Shown here one piece after another: positions 24,101-39,100 of a stretch of 64,000 nucleotides of DNA (position 1 is its first letter; each line of letters starts with the position of its first letter). A program made the translations under genes and the position numbers. The stretch is from Vandiemenella viatica (lineage: Eukaryota; Arthropoda; Insecta; Orthoptera; Morabidae), in contig JARYHS010009186.1 in NCBI GenBank assembly GCA_031002005.1, positions 187,142,437 to 187,206,436 of the forward strand. The letters run 5' to 3'. Below the pieces are notes generated by a model. That model was given only the letters and a program-made list of their open reading frames with translations, made no database searches and was not told the origin of the DNA.

Positions 24101-27100
24101 CCAGACTGCTCTTATAAAAAGAAATTAAATCTCACAAAAACAATTTTGTGAGATTTGGGCTAAGTCTCGTTGTTTACTGATAAAAAGTTATGATATCTTG
24201 TTCTGAGAGAAACCTATTTTAAATAATAAAAAATAAAATATATATAAAATCAGATGAGTAGGTCATTACGCATGTTATAATTTTCACTAAAATGAAAGGT
24301 CATAATGTGGAGCATTTACTCTAAGACCCGAAAAAGGAGCGAGGGAAATCTTTGTTTTGTGTATTTCTGAGGCTGATAAAGCAACACAATTATGGTATTT
24401 CCATAGGGAGAAGCTTTTCTATCTAGTTTACTTTCCGTATTCTTTTCAGGCGATAACACACAGGTCTGGGAAGTAGGTTTCTCGGAAGTTGTTGGATGGA
24501 GTAATACATATGAATTCGTTTCGATCGGGAACCATATTTCCATTTCTTCCACATTTCGCTGATGTTAAATGTGTCGCATATTTATGATTTAAAAGGTGAA
24601 ACTGGTTAGTTCCGCATTATTGAGTAAGTTGATGGATGCCAGGAGTCATTGCAGTTTTACTTTCCCATTAATGTACAGCAGCTTGTTCTCTTCTGAAATG
24701 TGGTGGTGATAAGTTGGCCAGTACGCGTAAATCTCAAGGTGCCTGTTACGGTCTTCAAAATTTCATTGAGTTCGATGTCAACTTTATTCATATGATTGCT
24801 TTTGTACCACACTGGTGCACAGAATTCGTCAACAGAACTATAGCCCTAATGTTCCCTATGTTTCCTCTTGAGCACCTATGTTGTGTCACCCAGTTTACGA
24901 ATTACGTTACTTCTTGTTTTAATTTTAACTCCAGAGGTTATCAGGGATTTCTTGCACGGCAGGGAGCGATCTAGATATTTGAGGTGTAAGTTAGGATTCG
25001 CAATTTTACAATGAAGTGTAGTATTTATATCTTGTCTGCTGGTTGTTTAAATGTAAAATTGCTACATCTTTTTAGATGAACTTAAAGTAGTAGTGGGCAA
25101 TGTAGTAGGTTTGGAATGTCTATCCAAACGAAAGGTACCACCGAACTTGATCACCAAAGTTAAAATGCTTTATGAGAACTGCCAAAGCTGCATCCTAATT
25201 GGAGACTTCTATTCAGACTGGTTTGTGACTAGGAAAGGTGTTCAGCAGGGTAGTGCACTATCGCCGATGTTGTTCATCACTGTAACGGGCGAAATTATGA
25301 AGAGAGTAAAACAGAAACTCGACCCTGATGATTTTAAATCAATTGCATTATGTACAGAAGAAGAAGTACGATAAAAAATTATCATCTCGAATAAGCATTT
25401 TTAACAATTTGTACTTAAAATAAGCCACACAGAAACAATGGTAATGGCTGTCAGCAGACAGGATATGAAACCTAATATTTATCTGGATGGTGAAAAATTA
25501 AATCAGGTAAATAATTTTCTGTACCTGGGCAGTAAAGTGACTTCTGACAATCGATCGCAGAACGAAATTATAAAGAGGGTACAAAAAGGAGCCCAATTCT
25601 ATCATTAAGTTAGGCAGTTTCTGTGGGATAAGCATATTCCAATTACAGTCAAACTGTCACTGTATAATTAATAAGTCTTACCAATTACAACGTTCAGCCT
25701 GGACGTATGTACTACTACCAGCAAGGATGAAAGCAGACTACAGGCGGTAGTGATGCAGTTCCTGAGACCAATGATACAGAAAACCAGAAGCGACAAGATC
25801 AGGAATAGTGATCCGTAGAGAGATCCCAGTCAATGAAACCCTTCGCGAAAAAAAATGCCAAAGCAGGATTGCGATGGCTGGGACATGTCAAGCGGATGAA
25901 CCCAACGAGAACAGGGATGGTATGTCTGGAAAAAGAATTGAAGAGTAAAAGACTAAGAGGCGGGCCCAGGAGCAGATGACTTGATCTCGTGAATCTAGAC
26001 CTACAGGAGAATTTTCTAGAGTCCAAGAAGAGGAAATATACTTGGACAGACAAAGGTGGCGATGGCTCTTACACCGCGCCCGGGAAACTGTAGACGGTTG
26101 AAGATGATGAATAAAGCAGTGGCGGTGAAGTTTCTTCAGATCTTCGCTAAGGATTTGCTACGTTCTTCGAGCTTTTTGATTTTAATTAATGTGACTGTGT
26201 CATCAGCTTAGTAAAATCTTTTGTAGACGGTCGTTGAGTGGCATGCCACTGGTATATAAATCTAATATAAATTGTGATAAAATATAGCCTTGTGGGATTA
26301 CATTTCTGATCCTGTAGCTCCAGTTGTTAGCTGTAAGATAAGTAATGATTTAAATTTTAAGTTGCGGAGTAGTAGGTCGCTACGGTAAATCAATGAAAGC
26401 TAAGACAATGAACTTTTTTTTATGGTTGTCATGTTATTTTATTGCTGAAAGCGTAAACTGTGATTCCTCCCATCAAACGCTGAAATGATTAGAGAAAACC
26501 AGATATAAAGTCAACAGTCACACTAAACAGGATAAAAGCTTAATATCAGGGGTAAAGTTTCGATTGACTTCGAATTTCAAAATTGTTAATAAGATCAGAA
26601 CTTTCTGGATTGGTTCCGAGCATGATGAATGAGCGGAAACGCTCGGGCCTGGCATTAGGAAGGACATGGGTTCAAATATCTGTCCGGCCATCCAGATTTC
26701 GGTTATCTATGATTCCCCGAAATCACTCCAGGCTAATGTTGGGATGGTTCCTTAAAAACACCATGAAAGAATTCCTTCCCGTTCAGTTGCACCCGTTCTT
26801 TCCCACCTCTAATGACCTCAAATTCGACGAGACGTAAAATCAGAAGCAACTGTTCATTAGATAGCACAATACAGTTTAACATCACCGGCTGCAGTAGGCG
26901 ACGCTCCAGATCTATAGTCTGTTCACTCCTTAATGGCCCTGCATTAAATACTGTTGATGGAAGTAATGTTTGTACGTCAGACATACGTGTGAGGTTTATG
27001 ATAGAGTTTCGTCGTCATAAAAAAGTAAGCATGTGGATCGGCCATGGGTTGCTCTACCGTTTACTGCTTACGCAACATTTATCATGCTCTCAGTTACACT

Positions 27101-30100
27101 TGCGACATTCTTGCATTCTAAACATCGGCGAGTCTTCAGGTGGACTGAGTGCCTCCCGGTATCATAAAAGTAGCATCTCTTCTGAATAGACTACCTTGTG
27201 ACAGAATGTGAGAGACTTCAAGATTTTTATTCATCTCATATAAACCTACGCTGCTTCATTTTTTTTATTTTGCTTCATCAGTCCCTCGGCTGGTTTGATG
27301 CAATCGTCGATCTCTTCCTATCTTGATTTAACCTCTTCGTCTCAATATACCCCTTACAACATATATCCTGTTCATATACTCTAATCTTTATCTTCTTCTA
27401 CAGTTTGTCCTACGACTGTTCCCTCCTCCAAGAAATGAATCAACCCCACATGTCTAAAAAAAAAAAAAAAAAAGTACGCATCATAGTCTTTTCTTACTGT
27501 AACATTCTTCCAAAAACTTACTTCCTTGCCTATCATGTCGAAAACACGTTCATTTCGTACTTTATCCACTTAAGTTTCAACATTCTTATAACACCACATT
27601 TCAAATGATTTTTCTTCTCTATGGTTTTACAAAGGTTCAAGCTCCGCGACTATAAAATGTTGTGATCCAAACATATAGATTTAGAAAGTTCTTTTTGATT
27701 TCTAGTGCAATATTTGAAATTAATGTTTTTTGTCTCTTCTTCAAGAACTCTTTTCTGACTAGACGTATTCTTCCTTACGTCATTCTTGCTTCAACAAACA
27801 GTTGCTACTTTAATGTTTAATCTACCATTATTGTTATATCTGTATTTCATTACCTCTGTTTTGGTTTACATTTAGTTTTAATTCTTTTTCATAGGAAACT
27901 AAAGATCGCTGGTCAACTACAACCTAAACTCTAAAAGAATAATCGGCCCTTGGCGTCAGCCGCAGTGGTTATCGGTTTCCTGCACAGGTTACAAACAGTA
28001 TTTATTTTTTGTGCCGTGAAATATGAACAATATACTCGTAATCGTAATATATCGTAATTTGTTTTTTTCTTCATCTCTCACTAATCGTCTATATTTACAG
28101 AGAACTACATTATCTCTCTTCTGTTGAACTTCTTGTAGTAGTACTATATCTGAGACACCTATTACATTCGCTGACCAAAACACCAGAAAACTAATTTAAC
28201 TGCTAAAATAATATTTCCAAGGTAAACAGAAAAAATATGTTCACCACAAAGATCTGTAATAAAAATATACCACCAAAATATTGATGAAGCAATCTTCGAA
28301 TACCAACTTCAATACGAGCGTCTTAAGTCGAGAAATACCTGCAGCGCTTTAAAGCGATCAATGATTCTTCGATTGCAATTTGGAGTTACATTTTGAAATC
28401 TTCTTTCAGCTATCGAATTTTTCATAATGTATAGTTAAATCTGTATTACGCAGTAATTCATTTCATACTTAAACGAAGTACAGAACAGCTTATCACCGGT
28501 CACAGCTTGATTCAAATTAGTATGGTATCGAAAAACTGATACAATATGACAAAGATTAACCCCTCGCCGTACTTTGACGAGTCTGACTCGAGATAACAAT
28601 TTTGGAGCAAACATGGATATCAGGAGTCAGACTCGCGGAAACAAATGCCGGCCAAACGTAAACATAACGAGTGAGACTCGTGTGGGCCAACGTAAACTGC
28701 AATGCTTTCAAAAGTACCATAGCATGCCAGATACTAATTTTTACAGTTGTTAATATTAGATATTCGTGCAAGAGGAGCATTTATTCTTGTAATTAAATTT
28801 TTTGTTGGCAATATTTACTTTTAGGCGTCGCGTTATTACATTACTTCTGAAGAAGTCATACCAGGAAGATTATAATCATATATATTATTTCTCTAAGGTA
28901 TTTTTTTGTCACAAGCCTGTATCTTCCTTCATACTTCACCGAAATCAATGAATGAGGTGTCATTTTAAAGCTTATGGTCTTCCCTTTGGTCACATCATAT
29001 TTTAAGAAATGAAGTTTCCGGAATTCGGCCCTTAAAGGGCGAAAATGTCAATATTTCTAAAATGCTGTTTTCTGTGTTATAAGTCAAATATCTCCCTGGA
29101 TAACTATCTGAGATCGTTTAATGAAGTATCATTTTACAGATTAAGATATCCGCTTTACTGACTTCATATATTAAGACAGAAATTTTTCGGAATTCAACCC
29201 TTAAAGGGCAAAAGTATCAATATTTTTGCAATTCGTTTTTGTGTCACGAGCCATTTGTCTCCCTTAATATCTAACTGATATAGATAAATGAGGTATCATA
29301 TTAAATATTAAGGCCTCCGCCGTGGTAACATTATATTTTAAGAAAGCAATTTTTCGTAATTCGATCCTTAAAGGGCAAAAATGTCAATTTTTCTAAAATG
29401 GGTTTTTTGTATCTTGAGCCATTTATCTCCCAGGATATCTAACCAAAAAGAATAAATGAGGTAGTATTATGAGGAGTATTGTCTCAGCTCTGTGACATCA
29501 TATTTAAGAAAGAATGTTTTTGGAATTCTATCCTTAATGGGAAAAAGTATAAATTTTTCTATAACGCATTTTTGTGTCACGAGCGATATATCTCCCTTAA
29601 TATCTAACCGATACAGATAAATGAGGTATCATATTAAAGAATAAGGTCTGCGCCGTGGTAACATTATATTTTAAGAAATGAATTTTTCGTAATTCGACCC
29701 TTAAAGGGCAAAAATATCAATTTTTCTAAAATGCGTTTTTTGTATCTCGAGCCATTTATCTCCCTGGATATCTAACCAAAATCTATAAATGAAGTAGGAA
29801 TGTAAGGAGTAATGTATCAGCTTTGTGAAATCATATTTTAAGAAAGAGTGTTTTTGGAATTCAACCCTCAAAGGAAAAAAGTATAAATTTTTCTATAACC
29901 GATTTTTGTGTCACGAGCGATTTATCTCCCTTGATATCTAACCGATATAGATAAATGAGGTATCATATTAAAGAGTAAGGTCTCCGCCGTGGTAACATTA
30001 TATTTTAAGAAAGGAATTTTTCGTAATTCGACCCATGAAAGGCAAAAAAGTAAATTTTTCTAAAATGCGTTTTTTTGTGTCTCATGCCACTTATCTCCCT

Positions 30101-33100
30101 TGATATCTATTCAAAATCGATAAATCAAGTACGATTGTGAGGAATAATGGTTCAGCTTTGCTGACATCATATTTTAAGAAAGATGTGTTTGGAATTCAAC
30201 TATTAAAGGGCAAAAGTATAAATTGTTCTACAACGTATTTTTGTGTCACGAGCCTTATATTTCCCTTGATATCTAATCGATATAGATAAATGACATATAG
30301 TATTAATGACTAAGGTTTCCGCCGTGATAACATTATATTCTAAGAAAGGAATTTTTCGTAATTCGACCCATAAGGCGCAAAAATGTCAATATTTCTAAAA
30401 TACGTTATTGTCTTTCGAGCCATTTATCTCCCTGGATTTCTAACCAAAATCGATAAATGAAGTAGGAGTATGAATAGTAATGACTGAAATTGATGACATT
30501 ATATTCAACCTCACTATTCATCACATTTTATTCGCGAAATTTTCGCACGGGTCGTCTAGTTTCTATTAATGCATCATTCGTGTATAGTTTTGAAATTGTT
30601 ATTTCTTGTAGGATTTATGGTACTAATATTATGAAATATTGATTGAGATATTGTATAAAAAATATGTATATAAGAAAAGGAACAAGGGTTAAATTAATGC
30701 TGACGTCCATAAGAACAGTATCGCGTGGAACAAGTAAGCTTATTGCTGTATAACAGGTATCCGCACGTCGGCTTCTACTGCGATTGTCTCGTGCATCACG
30801 TTGCCCGTTTAGCGCGCGTTCCCAACCGCTTGGTACGGATTTCGTCGAGCTAAATGGTATGGCAAAGGGTTATCTGAGTAAACATTACCGTTGAACAGTC
30901 TCGACCTACTGAGGGGAATAGGTCTTCATCTGGCTTTTACACCGATTTATCCACACTAAATTTTCCAAATTCCTCGATGGTGGCAATTAAATGAAACACA
31001 TTTATGTATTTATCCTTCGCAAAGTTCGGTAAGGCATTCTTATTTGGTATGTTGTATCAGGGTCAGAGCTTTCAGTCTCTTCCGCGGCTTATCGTTATTT
31101 CTATACGGTGAAGCGCAGACTTTTTTTTTTAATAAAAGAAGTCGGGATCTAAGCTCCTTTTCTACCAGCGCCTGAAGATAATTGTGGGTCACAAGGCATT
31201 CCATTACAAAATTTTAATTTTTTTTTTTATCAAAACAGTTAACTTACACTATACGTTAATTTACGGTAACAGTATAGCGTATTTCTGTTAAAATCAGTTG
31301 ACCTTCCATACTCAACTTCAGGCATTCATACCGAGTGTGGTGGGTGAGTGGTTAACGCTCTGGCCTTGCATTCGGGAGGACGCCGGTTCGAATCAACGTC
31401 CAGCCATCCAGATCTGGGTTTTCCGTGGTTTCCCCAGATCACTCCAGGCGAATGCCGGGATGCTTCCTTCAAAAGGCCATGGATGAATTCATTCTCGTTC
31501 TTTGACCCCAGGCCCATCCCATCTCTAATGACCTCGACGTCGACGAGGCGTAAAGCCACAAGTAAAAAGTCAGGTTTTCAGTTATGAGTCAGAAATTATA
31601 TACTGAATTCTATCCGTCAATTGCATTTTGGCAACTAATGAAAATAAATTATTCATATGTATCATTAAAAGTTTGAATTAATTAAGAAATTAAATCATAA
31701 TGTCACTTTGAGCCAGGCAACGTGCAATAATCTACAAAACTTCGTGCAAATTATAAAATTCTAGTACAAAGGGAAGGAACGGAATGCCATCAACTTAGAA
31801 GAATAACTCTACCAGTCATAACAACTTCGTATCCAAGTCCAAAGATAACATCCGTGCTTGTGCCAGATATGACGTTCCCGTTGTATATTACGTAGCGATA
31901 TCTTTTAAAATAAATTATGAGAAGCGAAAGATATAAATTAATATCCAGGCACCAATAAGTTTCAAACAGCCCAAACATTCGTAAGTTTATTTAACGTTGC
32001 TAACGAATTGGACTCGTTTATCGTGGATGTTGCGTTGAGAACTTCAAGGGTGAAGAACATTTAATTGAAATAATTCAAAATGGGGGTTATGTGGGAATTC
32101 CAATATCGTCTAAATTCAAGGCAGTGTGACAATAATATTTTGTTACATACTTCATGGAAACAGTTAAGAGATTGTTTCCAGTAATACCATAGCTCGTTAC
32201 CATATCGACTAATGAGGCTGAAATTCGGTCCAATGTGTGTTTATAAATCTGTGAATTCTTCACAGTTAAACAGTAATTACCGCGATGTGTGACAAGAATT
32301 TCGTTCCGGCCATAATGCTATCAGTTCATGAAGTGATTATATCGCGAAACAATAGTATCTAATCTCAAATATTATTCGCTTGCTGCCAATCAAGGACTGA
32401 GTAAAGTGTTCATTATCATCGTTTCCTTTGTCAAGAGATTCGATTTCTGTGAGAGTTATATCTTCGCAAAATACCGCGTGATAGGAAAAAGCATCGACTG
32501 TTGTATCAACTGTTGCATTTGGTTGAAACACCTACGAAAGTTGTACTGTCGGATTATATGTAATCTCTCTTGCCTCCATAAAGTGCTTCATAAGGCATCT
32601 AATAATGAATCATCATCTCGTACTTCGTAATAACAGAGTATGATTCAATATTAACATATTCAAGTTAAAAGGCTAAACGTTAATAATATCTGTATTTGTC
32701 AGTAGACAAGATTTGGTAATCATTTTTATCTCTTTCGAATTTTGCCGTACCCCTTTTCTGATAATTCGAAACTGCATAGTTTACTAGTCAATGTTTTTCT
32801 AACATAATTGTATACATCATTGTCACCTTATAGCTCATGACCATTAAATCATCTCTTTCAACTAGTTAGCTTCTCATGCGTTAACTTTTCACCCCAAATT
32901 CTAATAGAAAAAACCAATGTAGCCTTCAGTACGAAAATCTTCACAACTTGCTATCATGCATCACAGGCCATAAAAAAAAAACTTTAAAATTAACTAAGCG
33001 GAAGGTTCTTCATGCCAGGAGGCAAAGGCGCTTTGTCTTTCATTTAACTATAAAAACGTCATACATATTTGACGAAATTCGATGTAAATTTGGTGAAAAA

Positions 33101-36100
33101 AGTTCTGTAATTAGAGAATTATTCAAAATGATCTAAAGTAACGAGTTAACACAGATTTTTCGTAAACCGCTGTTTGGAAAAGTAACAAACTTCGTTGTCA
33201 CTAACACAAGGCATTTAATTTAATTTTAATGGAGCATACGATCCGGTGGCAATTTCCCTAAACATCCGTTTTCCCCTTTTCCTGCACCCACCTACATTTG
33301 CCCTCTACAAATTCATCATTTCGCTTGGTAACTTATTCCAATCCCTGACACCCTTACCTGAAAAAGAGAATCTTTCCACACCCTTGTGCCTGAAATCGAG
33401 TGCCAGCTTGTGGTCATGGTCATCTTTTACCTTCCATTCACTACTTTTCATACCTACACCAATATCTTTCCATGCCTCATCACCAGTATACGCCTTGTAC
33501 ACTCCCATGACCCTCTTCACCCTCCTCCTCCCAGGCATTCGCTTTATCTCTGACATATCTAAAACGTGAATATTCACTTCAACACAACGCAGTTGTAAAA
33601 GCTCCTTTAGTGTTATGCAGGCCCTTATTTGTCCTGGTTCTCTAAAATCACACTGGGTGAATTTTTAGGACGGTTTCTCAATGTAGACCACAACCGATTT
33701 CCTTCGCACCCCTCCGCAACAACCTTTCAGATTCCATGTTCTGTCCAGTCGATGTGCAGCAAATAAAAATAAGGCTAAAATAATTTTATCAAAACTAAAA
33801 CTAGGATGACGCTGACTTTTTCAATGCCGGCGTGTGAGATGGCCTAAAAATACCCAACAGTTTTAGTTCAAAGCATTTTTGGCAAAATGTGACCGCCAGA
33901 TCTAACCTTTGTAACCCTTCATTTTGGCCGTGCAATTTTAAGCATAGTGTTACTGAACCGGAAGGCATAACGGCCATCATAAACACTTGTCGCCTATCAC
34001 TGCTATAAAACAGATGAGGTGGAGTTCATTGTTCTGTAAGAGTGGGAAAGCGGATGGAGGGGTATATGACCCACATTAGTTATCTGTTCTATAACACTTG
34101 CAGCCTAACACGGAGCAAGCGTACTCTTATTATTGGTCTGATCGAGTTCACAACATGGCTGTAGCGCGACTGGACTTTCCCGGATGCGTATAGGGTGAAG
34201 TACGTGGTTGTGACTGATGTACTCAGTGTGTTCGCCAAGATAACTTTGATGTCGAGGGTAACAAGCCGAATAACTTGACGGTCTTCTATGACATACATTT
34301 CACACATAAAATCTACTGTTACCACTTAGAACACACTTTAGACTGTGACACTTCAAGTCCCCCATCCGCCATCGACAGGCTCGGTGACAAGCCATTTGTC
34401 AGTATAAGGAAAAGCGGATCTAGTACAGCGGGTAAACGCTAAGAAGCATTAGTTCTGAAGCGAATTAAAGTATGAAATCAAAATGGCCGATCAAAACTTA
34501 AATTAAGGGTATAATCGTAGATTTACCATGGCTCATACCACAAGAGTTTAACTTTCAAATGTGGCATTCGCACAGGCAAGAAATCAATCTAGTGACTACC
34601 ACAATAGTTTCAAGTAGACTATACCTTCTCAATTTTACCATATACCAGAACAAGTATCGGATCTCTAGCAGCCTAAGTCTTGTTTTTATTTTACGTGAAA
34701 ATGAGGAATAATTACTGTTTAAAGGAATTTATTATTTGTAAACTACGTTTATCCCTATGTTGCGAGATTCACGCGAAACTGTTCCGTTTAAGTGACAGAC
34801 AGTGGAGCAATAGGACTCCAAAAACCTAAACAGGGGCTGGGAGGCACGAAGATAAATTCAAATAGAAATGGAGGAAAACTGAGCGCTCATAAAAATTCAG
34901 CGGTGACCTATGTTTACAATAAAGAAAAAAGCTATTCGTGTCAAAGCAACATTCGATGAAATCTTTGATGCAATAGTATATTTCTTTTCTTTCTCCCAAT
35001 TACTAATTTAATAAACTATTCAATATGATAAATTTTGCAAATCACAACTCTTTGCTTTTTGTAGATCGGCTATAATAAAAAATTGGAATCTTCATCTTCA
35101 AAACTTCTCTTTCTTGCAGTTGAATACTAAGGTCAACGCCTTCCAGCGCAAGTTCGTCAACGAAGTGAGGCGTTGTGATGAACTGGAACGCAAACTGCGA
35201 TACATCGAAGCTGAGATCCGCAAAGACAACGTAACCATCCCAGAAATTGAAGAGCTGCCCAAAGCACCCAACCCCAGAGAAATTATTGACCTCGAGGTGA
35301 GTGGTTACTTCATATCTTCTACATAGTTACTCGTTTTGCAATTGCAGAGTACGGAAAAGATTAACGTTTTATTTCAGGATATACAACAGCTACTATGAAA
35401 ACGCTACCCTTGAATTAACCTCGTTCATAGGTTAAGTAATTATGGACTAAGCACAGTTTTCAATAGATCAATTGATCAAATCTAATGCAACAATTGTATG
35501 AAAATGATGAGTTAACTTCTAACCCTACGTATGAAACCGGTACATAAAGAGTGTAGTCTGATAAGTTTCCAGCTGATCACCAGATGACTATGCTGTCAGA
35601 AATTTTTCTTAGGAACACGAAAATCTGACTGAGCGTGATGGGTGAGCGGGAGGAAACCGGTTCGAATCCCCGTTCGGGTGACCCGATTTGGGTTTTCCAT
35701 AGTTTCACCAAATCACTCCAGGCGAATGACTGGATGCTTCCTTCAAAAGCCATTGCCGCATTCCTTCCCGTTCCTTGTCCTCAGTCCCATCCCGCCTCTA
35801 ATGACCTCGACGTCGACGAGGCGTAAAGCCATAAGATAAAAAAAAAAAAACGGAAATCTGGCGATCGTTGTTAATTATAGACAAATAAAAGTTTCTCATG
35901 ACGTTCCGCCAATTTATTTACGATTAGGCCTATAACAAAACATAATGCATAAGTTTTAAATGTGCGTAAACCATCGTATTCCAATCGCCACTATTCAAAA
36001 TATCAACATATACCCACACAGCCTTTTAATTCAATACGCGTTTTTTTTAATAACCTCAGTACAACGAAGGCTTAAAACAAAGGCTGTATGCAGGCCACGC

Positions 36101-39100
36101 CCGTTGCAAAGTTCGTGACTGTTAGGGTCGAAACTTTAACGCTATATGAAACAATTTTAATGTTTAAATATGTTATAATTTTAGAAACATACCTGGCTTA
36201 CAGATGGTAAAACGCAGGGCAATATTAAGATCTGCAGGTCCTGGGCTATACCTGTGGAGCGGTCTCATATATATATATTGGATAATGTAATTATTGTAAA
36301 AATACGTGAGGGTAATTTACTGAAGAATCAAAAGTTCGAAACGTGCTCTCTGAATCATTTCCGAGACTGAAGTGAACGAAGTTAGCAAGTGATGATCGCA
36401 CATTCAGTTCTTCCACTGATAATCTACGGCTAAACTCATGGCCGGATTAGGGGAGAGGGAGGATTGGGGGGGGGGGAGGAGAGAACGCGGGAGGCAAAAT
36501 CATATTTGAATGGGAGACAAATTTGTGTTTGGCAGCGAACCTTTTTTATATAATTTATTTATTCTTTGAGGCCAACTAGGACCACGTTACGCCTTTGAGC
36601 ATCTGGCAGCAAGTTTCCGAACCTATTTTTACAAACTCAAAAGTTATGATAACAATGTGAAAGAGTAGGCCAACGCATGTCAACAGGAAAACAGCGACTC
36701 AAGTTTTTGTAGACAAACGCTCCAATAATCAGTGCCTTCCCAGTCGATCAAGATTTCTGAATGCTGAAGTAAAGTTTTAAAAAGAAATAAAAAATGACTT
36801 AAGCAACAACTTAAACAAAAAATTAAAAAAATGGAATGAGTATTGAATTCTAAATACACCTATTTCAATTATAAACGAATGTATTTTTTTTAATGCAAAT
36901 ATGTACTTTTCTTTCAGTGGCGGATCCAGGCGGGAAGTATTCAGGTCCACCCCCGACATTGTAATTTTTGATATTTGGAGACTTTTTTTAAGATCTACTG
37001 ATTTTTTAAGGGCGGCATCCGCTTAATGCCCCTCCCCCCCAAAACGAAATCCACTCAAGCCCCCCGCCCCCCCCCCCCCCAAACCAAAATCCGTTCAAGC
37101 CCCCCTCCAAACCAAAATCCTGGATCCACCACTGCTTAGTTTAAAATAAAACATTAAAACTCGAACCTTTATTCCGCCGCTACTTGCTGTTTACATCTTT
37201 TACAAAGTGATTTTAGTTTACTTAACCTGCCGGACATGAAGGATCTGGAATTTTAGTTGGTACCGCAGTTGCACGACAGTGACTTCAATTTAATTTAAAT
37301 GCTATGCAGGGCACGCTTCGGTGGCGATTTCCCTTCACACCCATTTTTTACCCTTTTTTCAGTGGCGAATCTAGGAATTTTTAGAGCCGGAGAAAAAAAC
37401 TGTGCGATTGCCGTCAACCCCCATTGTACGCAGCACGGGGCAGTAGTGAACCTGAAATCGCCGCGACATAAATTGCCGCCCCCTTCCCCTGAAGTCACCG
37501 CTCGGGGCAAGAGCCCCAGTCTCCTCAGTCCTCCTCCCCCCAAGATCCGGCTCGCCCGACCACAGTATACTGCAACCCTATGTTACAAGAATTATAAGGC
37601 CTCATCGATGTGCTGCAAAGTTGTTGTTTTTCGGAATATGTGTACCAAAATGTTATTTTAAAGTACACCCGTATTTCGAAGGATTGACTATGCATGCACA
37701 AACATTGTTTTCGATTTTTACGAGTATTTCAGGACTTTCGGTGCTAATACCTTTTCGGAAATAGTTTACTTTCTTTGCACATTTTTAAATTCATATTTAT
37801 TTATTTTGTGTGTGATGTGGGTTATGTGCTCCAGCTTGTAGCCTATGCTTAAATTCGGTCCTGGTAATACATTTCTTGCAGCTAACTCTTCGTTTTAAGT
37901 TGCACGTTCGCCGAACGAATCAATTCTGAAAAATTTTCTCTTACAAATTTTTTACTTTTTTTCTGTGGATAGAGTCGATAAGACTACGGTATGTATTTTA
38001 CACGGATTTCGTTTCCTTATATACGAGTTATACTTTTCTTTGCGTATTCGTTATTATTTTCATCTGAAGTTTACAGTGGTAATTTTATTCCTACTCTGGT
38101 CCGCGAGATGCGTTTTCGTTTGGCATTGCTCACATTTTCGGACGATTTAGACAATTTTCGCTTCCCAAGTCAAAACCTTGTCTTAGCTGACAGTTTCATA
38201 GCATCTCTGACGAGGCTACAGCATAGCCGAATAGACAAGCCAGTAAATAACGTGACGTTCCCGGAAAATCGATATTATTAAGACATTTTCTGATTGAAGA
38301 GAATTGTTAGAGGAGAATAAATTTATTTTTCTTCATATTATAGCATGAATTTCTGTGTTCCCGTTGTTAGAACTCGCCAGAACACTAAAACCACTCTCAA
38401 TCGGTCATCACGTTCTGAAGCCGTCAATTTATATCTTTTAGTGCAATATTAGCAGCAGTAGAGAAGAAAACATAGCAAGTTGTGTTAGAAGCGTGCATTA
38501 TTTCTGTACTAATTGACTCCTAAATCTTTATATTTGGTCTGCTGATTTACGAGTTATAGCAATCTGAAACTACGCTGATTTTGAAATTGCCGTTTTCGCT
38601 AAAGTGCATTCATGTTAAAGTTCATAGTATTCCTGTCAAAAACTGTGTATTTCCAGATGGCGTTACTTTTTATTTTTTAACCAAGCGCATGCAAGTAGGA
38701 AACAAATGGAACACATGGAAAGATATTGCAATAGGTATGAAAAGTAGTGCATGGAAGGGAAAAGATGACCATGACCACAAGCTGGCACTCGATTTCAGGC
38801 ACAAGGGTGTGGGAAGATTCTCTTTTTTAGGTAAGGGTGTCAGGGATTGGAATGAGTTACCAAGAGAAATGATGAATAATTTACCGAAAACTTTGAAGGA
38901 ATTTAAAGATAAAATTTGTAGAGGGCAAATGTAGGTGGGTGCAGGATAGTGGGAAGATGGGTGTGTAGGGATATTGCCACCGGAGCCTGTGCTCCATTGC
39001 AATTAAATTAAAAACCAACCAGTTCGAAAGTCCCCTCCCCCCCCCCTCCACCACACACACACACACACACTGCCTGACTGTAAATGATTAATTTTAAAAA

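Larger units (their letters stand above)
22268..25074. other. Intron 1 stretch, no gene; SINE-like segment and hairpin inside
   Basis: Unique AT-rich intron sequence. It contains a T-run near 22577-22592, a tRNA-like segment on the - strand near 24020-24095, and a perfect 13-bp hairpin at 24127-24156. No open frame here has recognisable protein similarity. Confidence 0.5.

Noticed and set aside
28557..28600. piggyBac element starting at TTAA
   Set aside because: Only one candidate end. No inverted partner, no second TTAA at a sensible distance and no transposase.
28885..30510. CRISPR-like or centromeric array
   Set aside because: The units are contiguous and diverged, with no spacer logic. 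The context is one intron of an animal gene. Better explained as a transposon-linked minisatellite.
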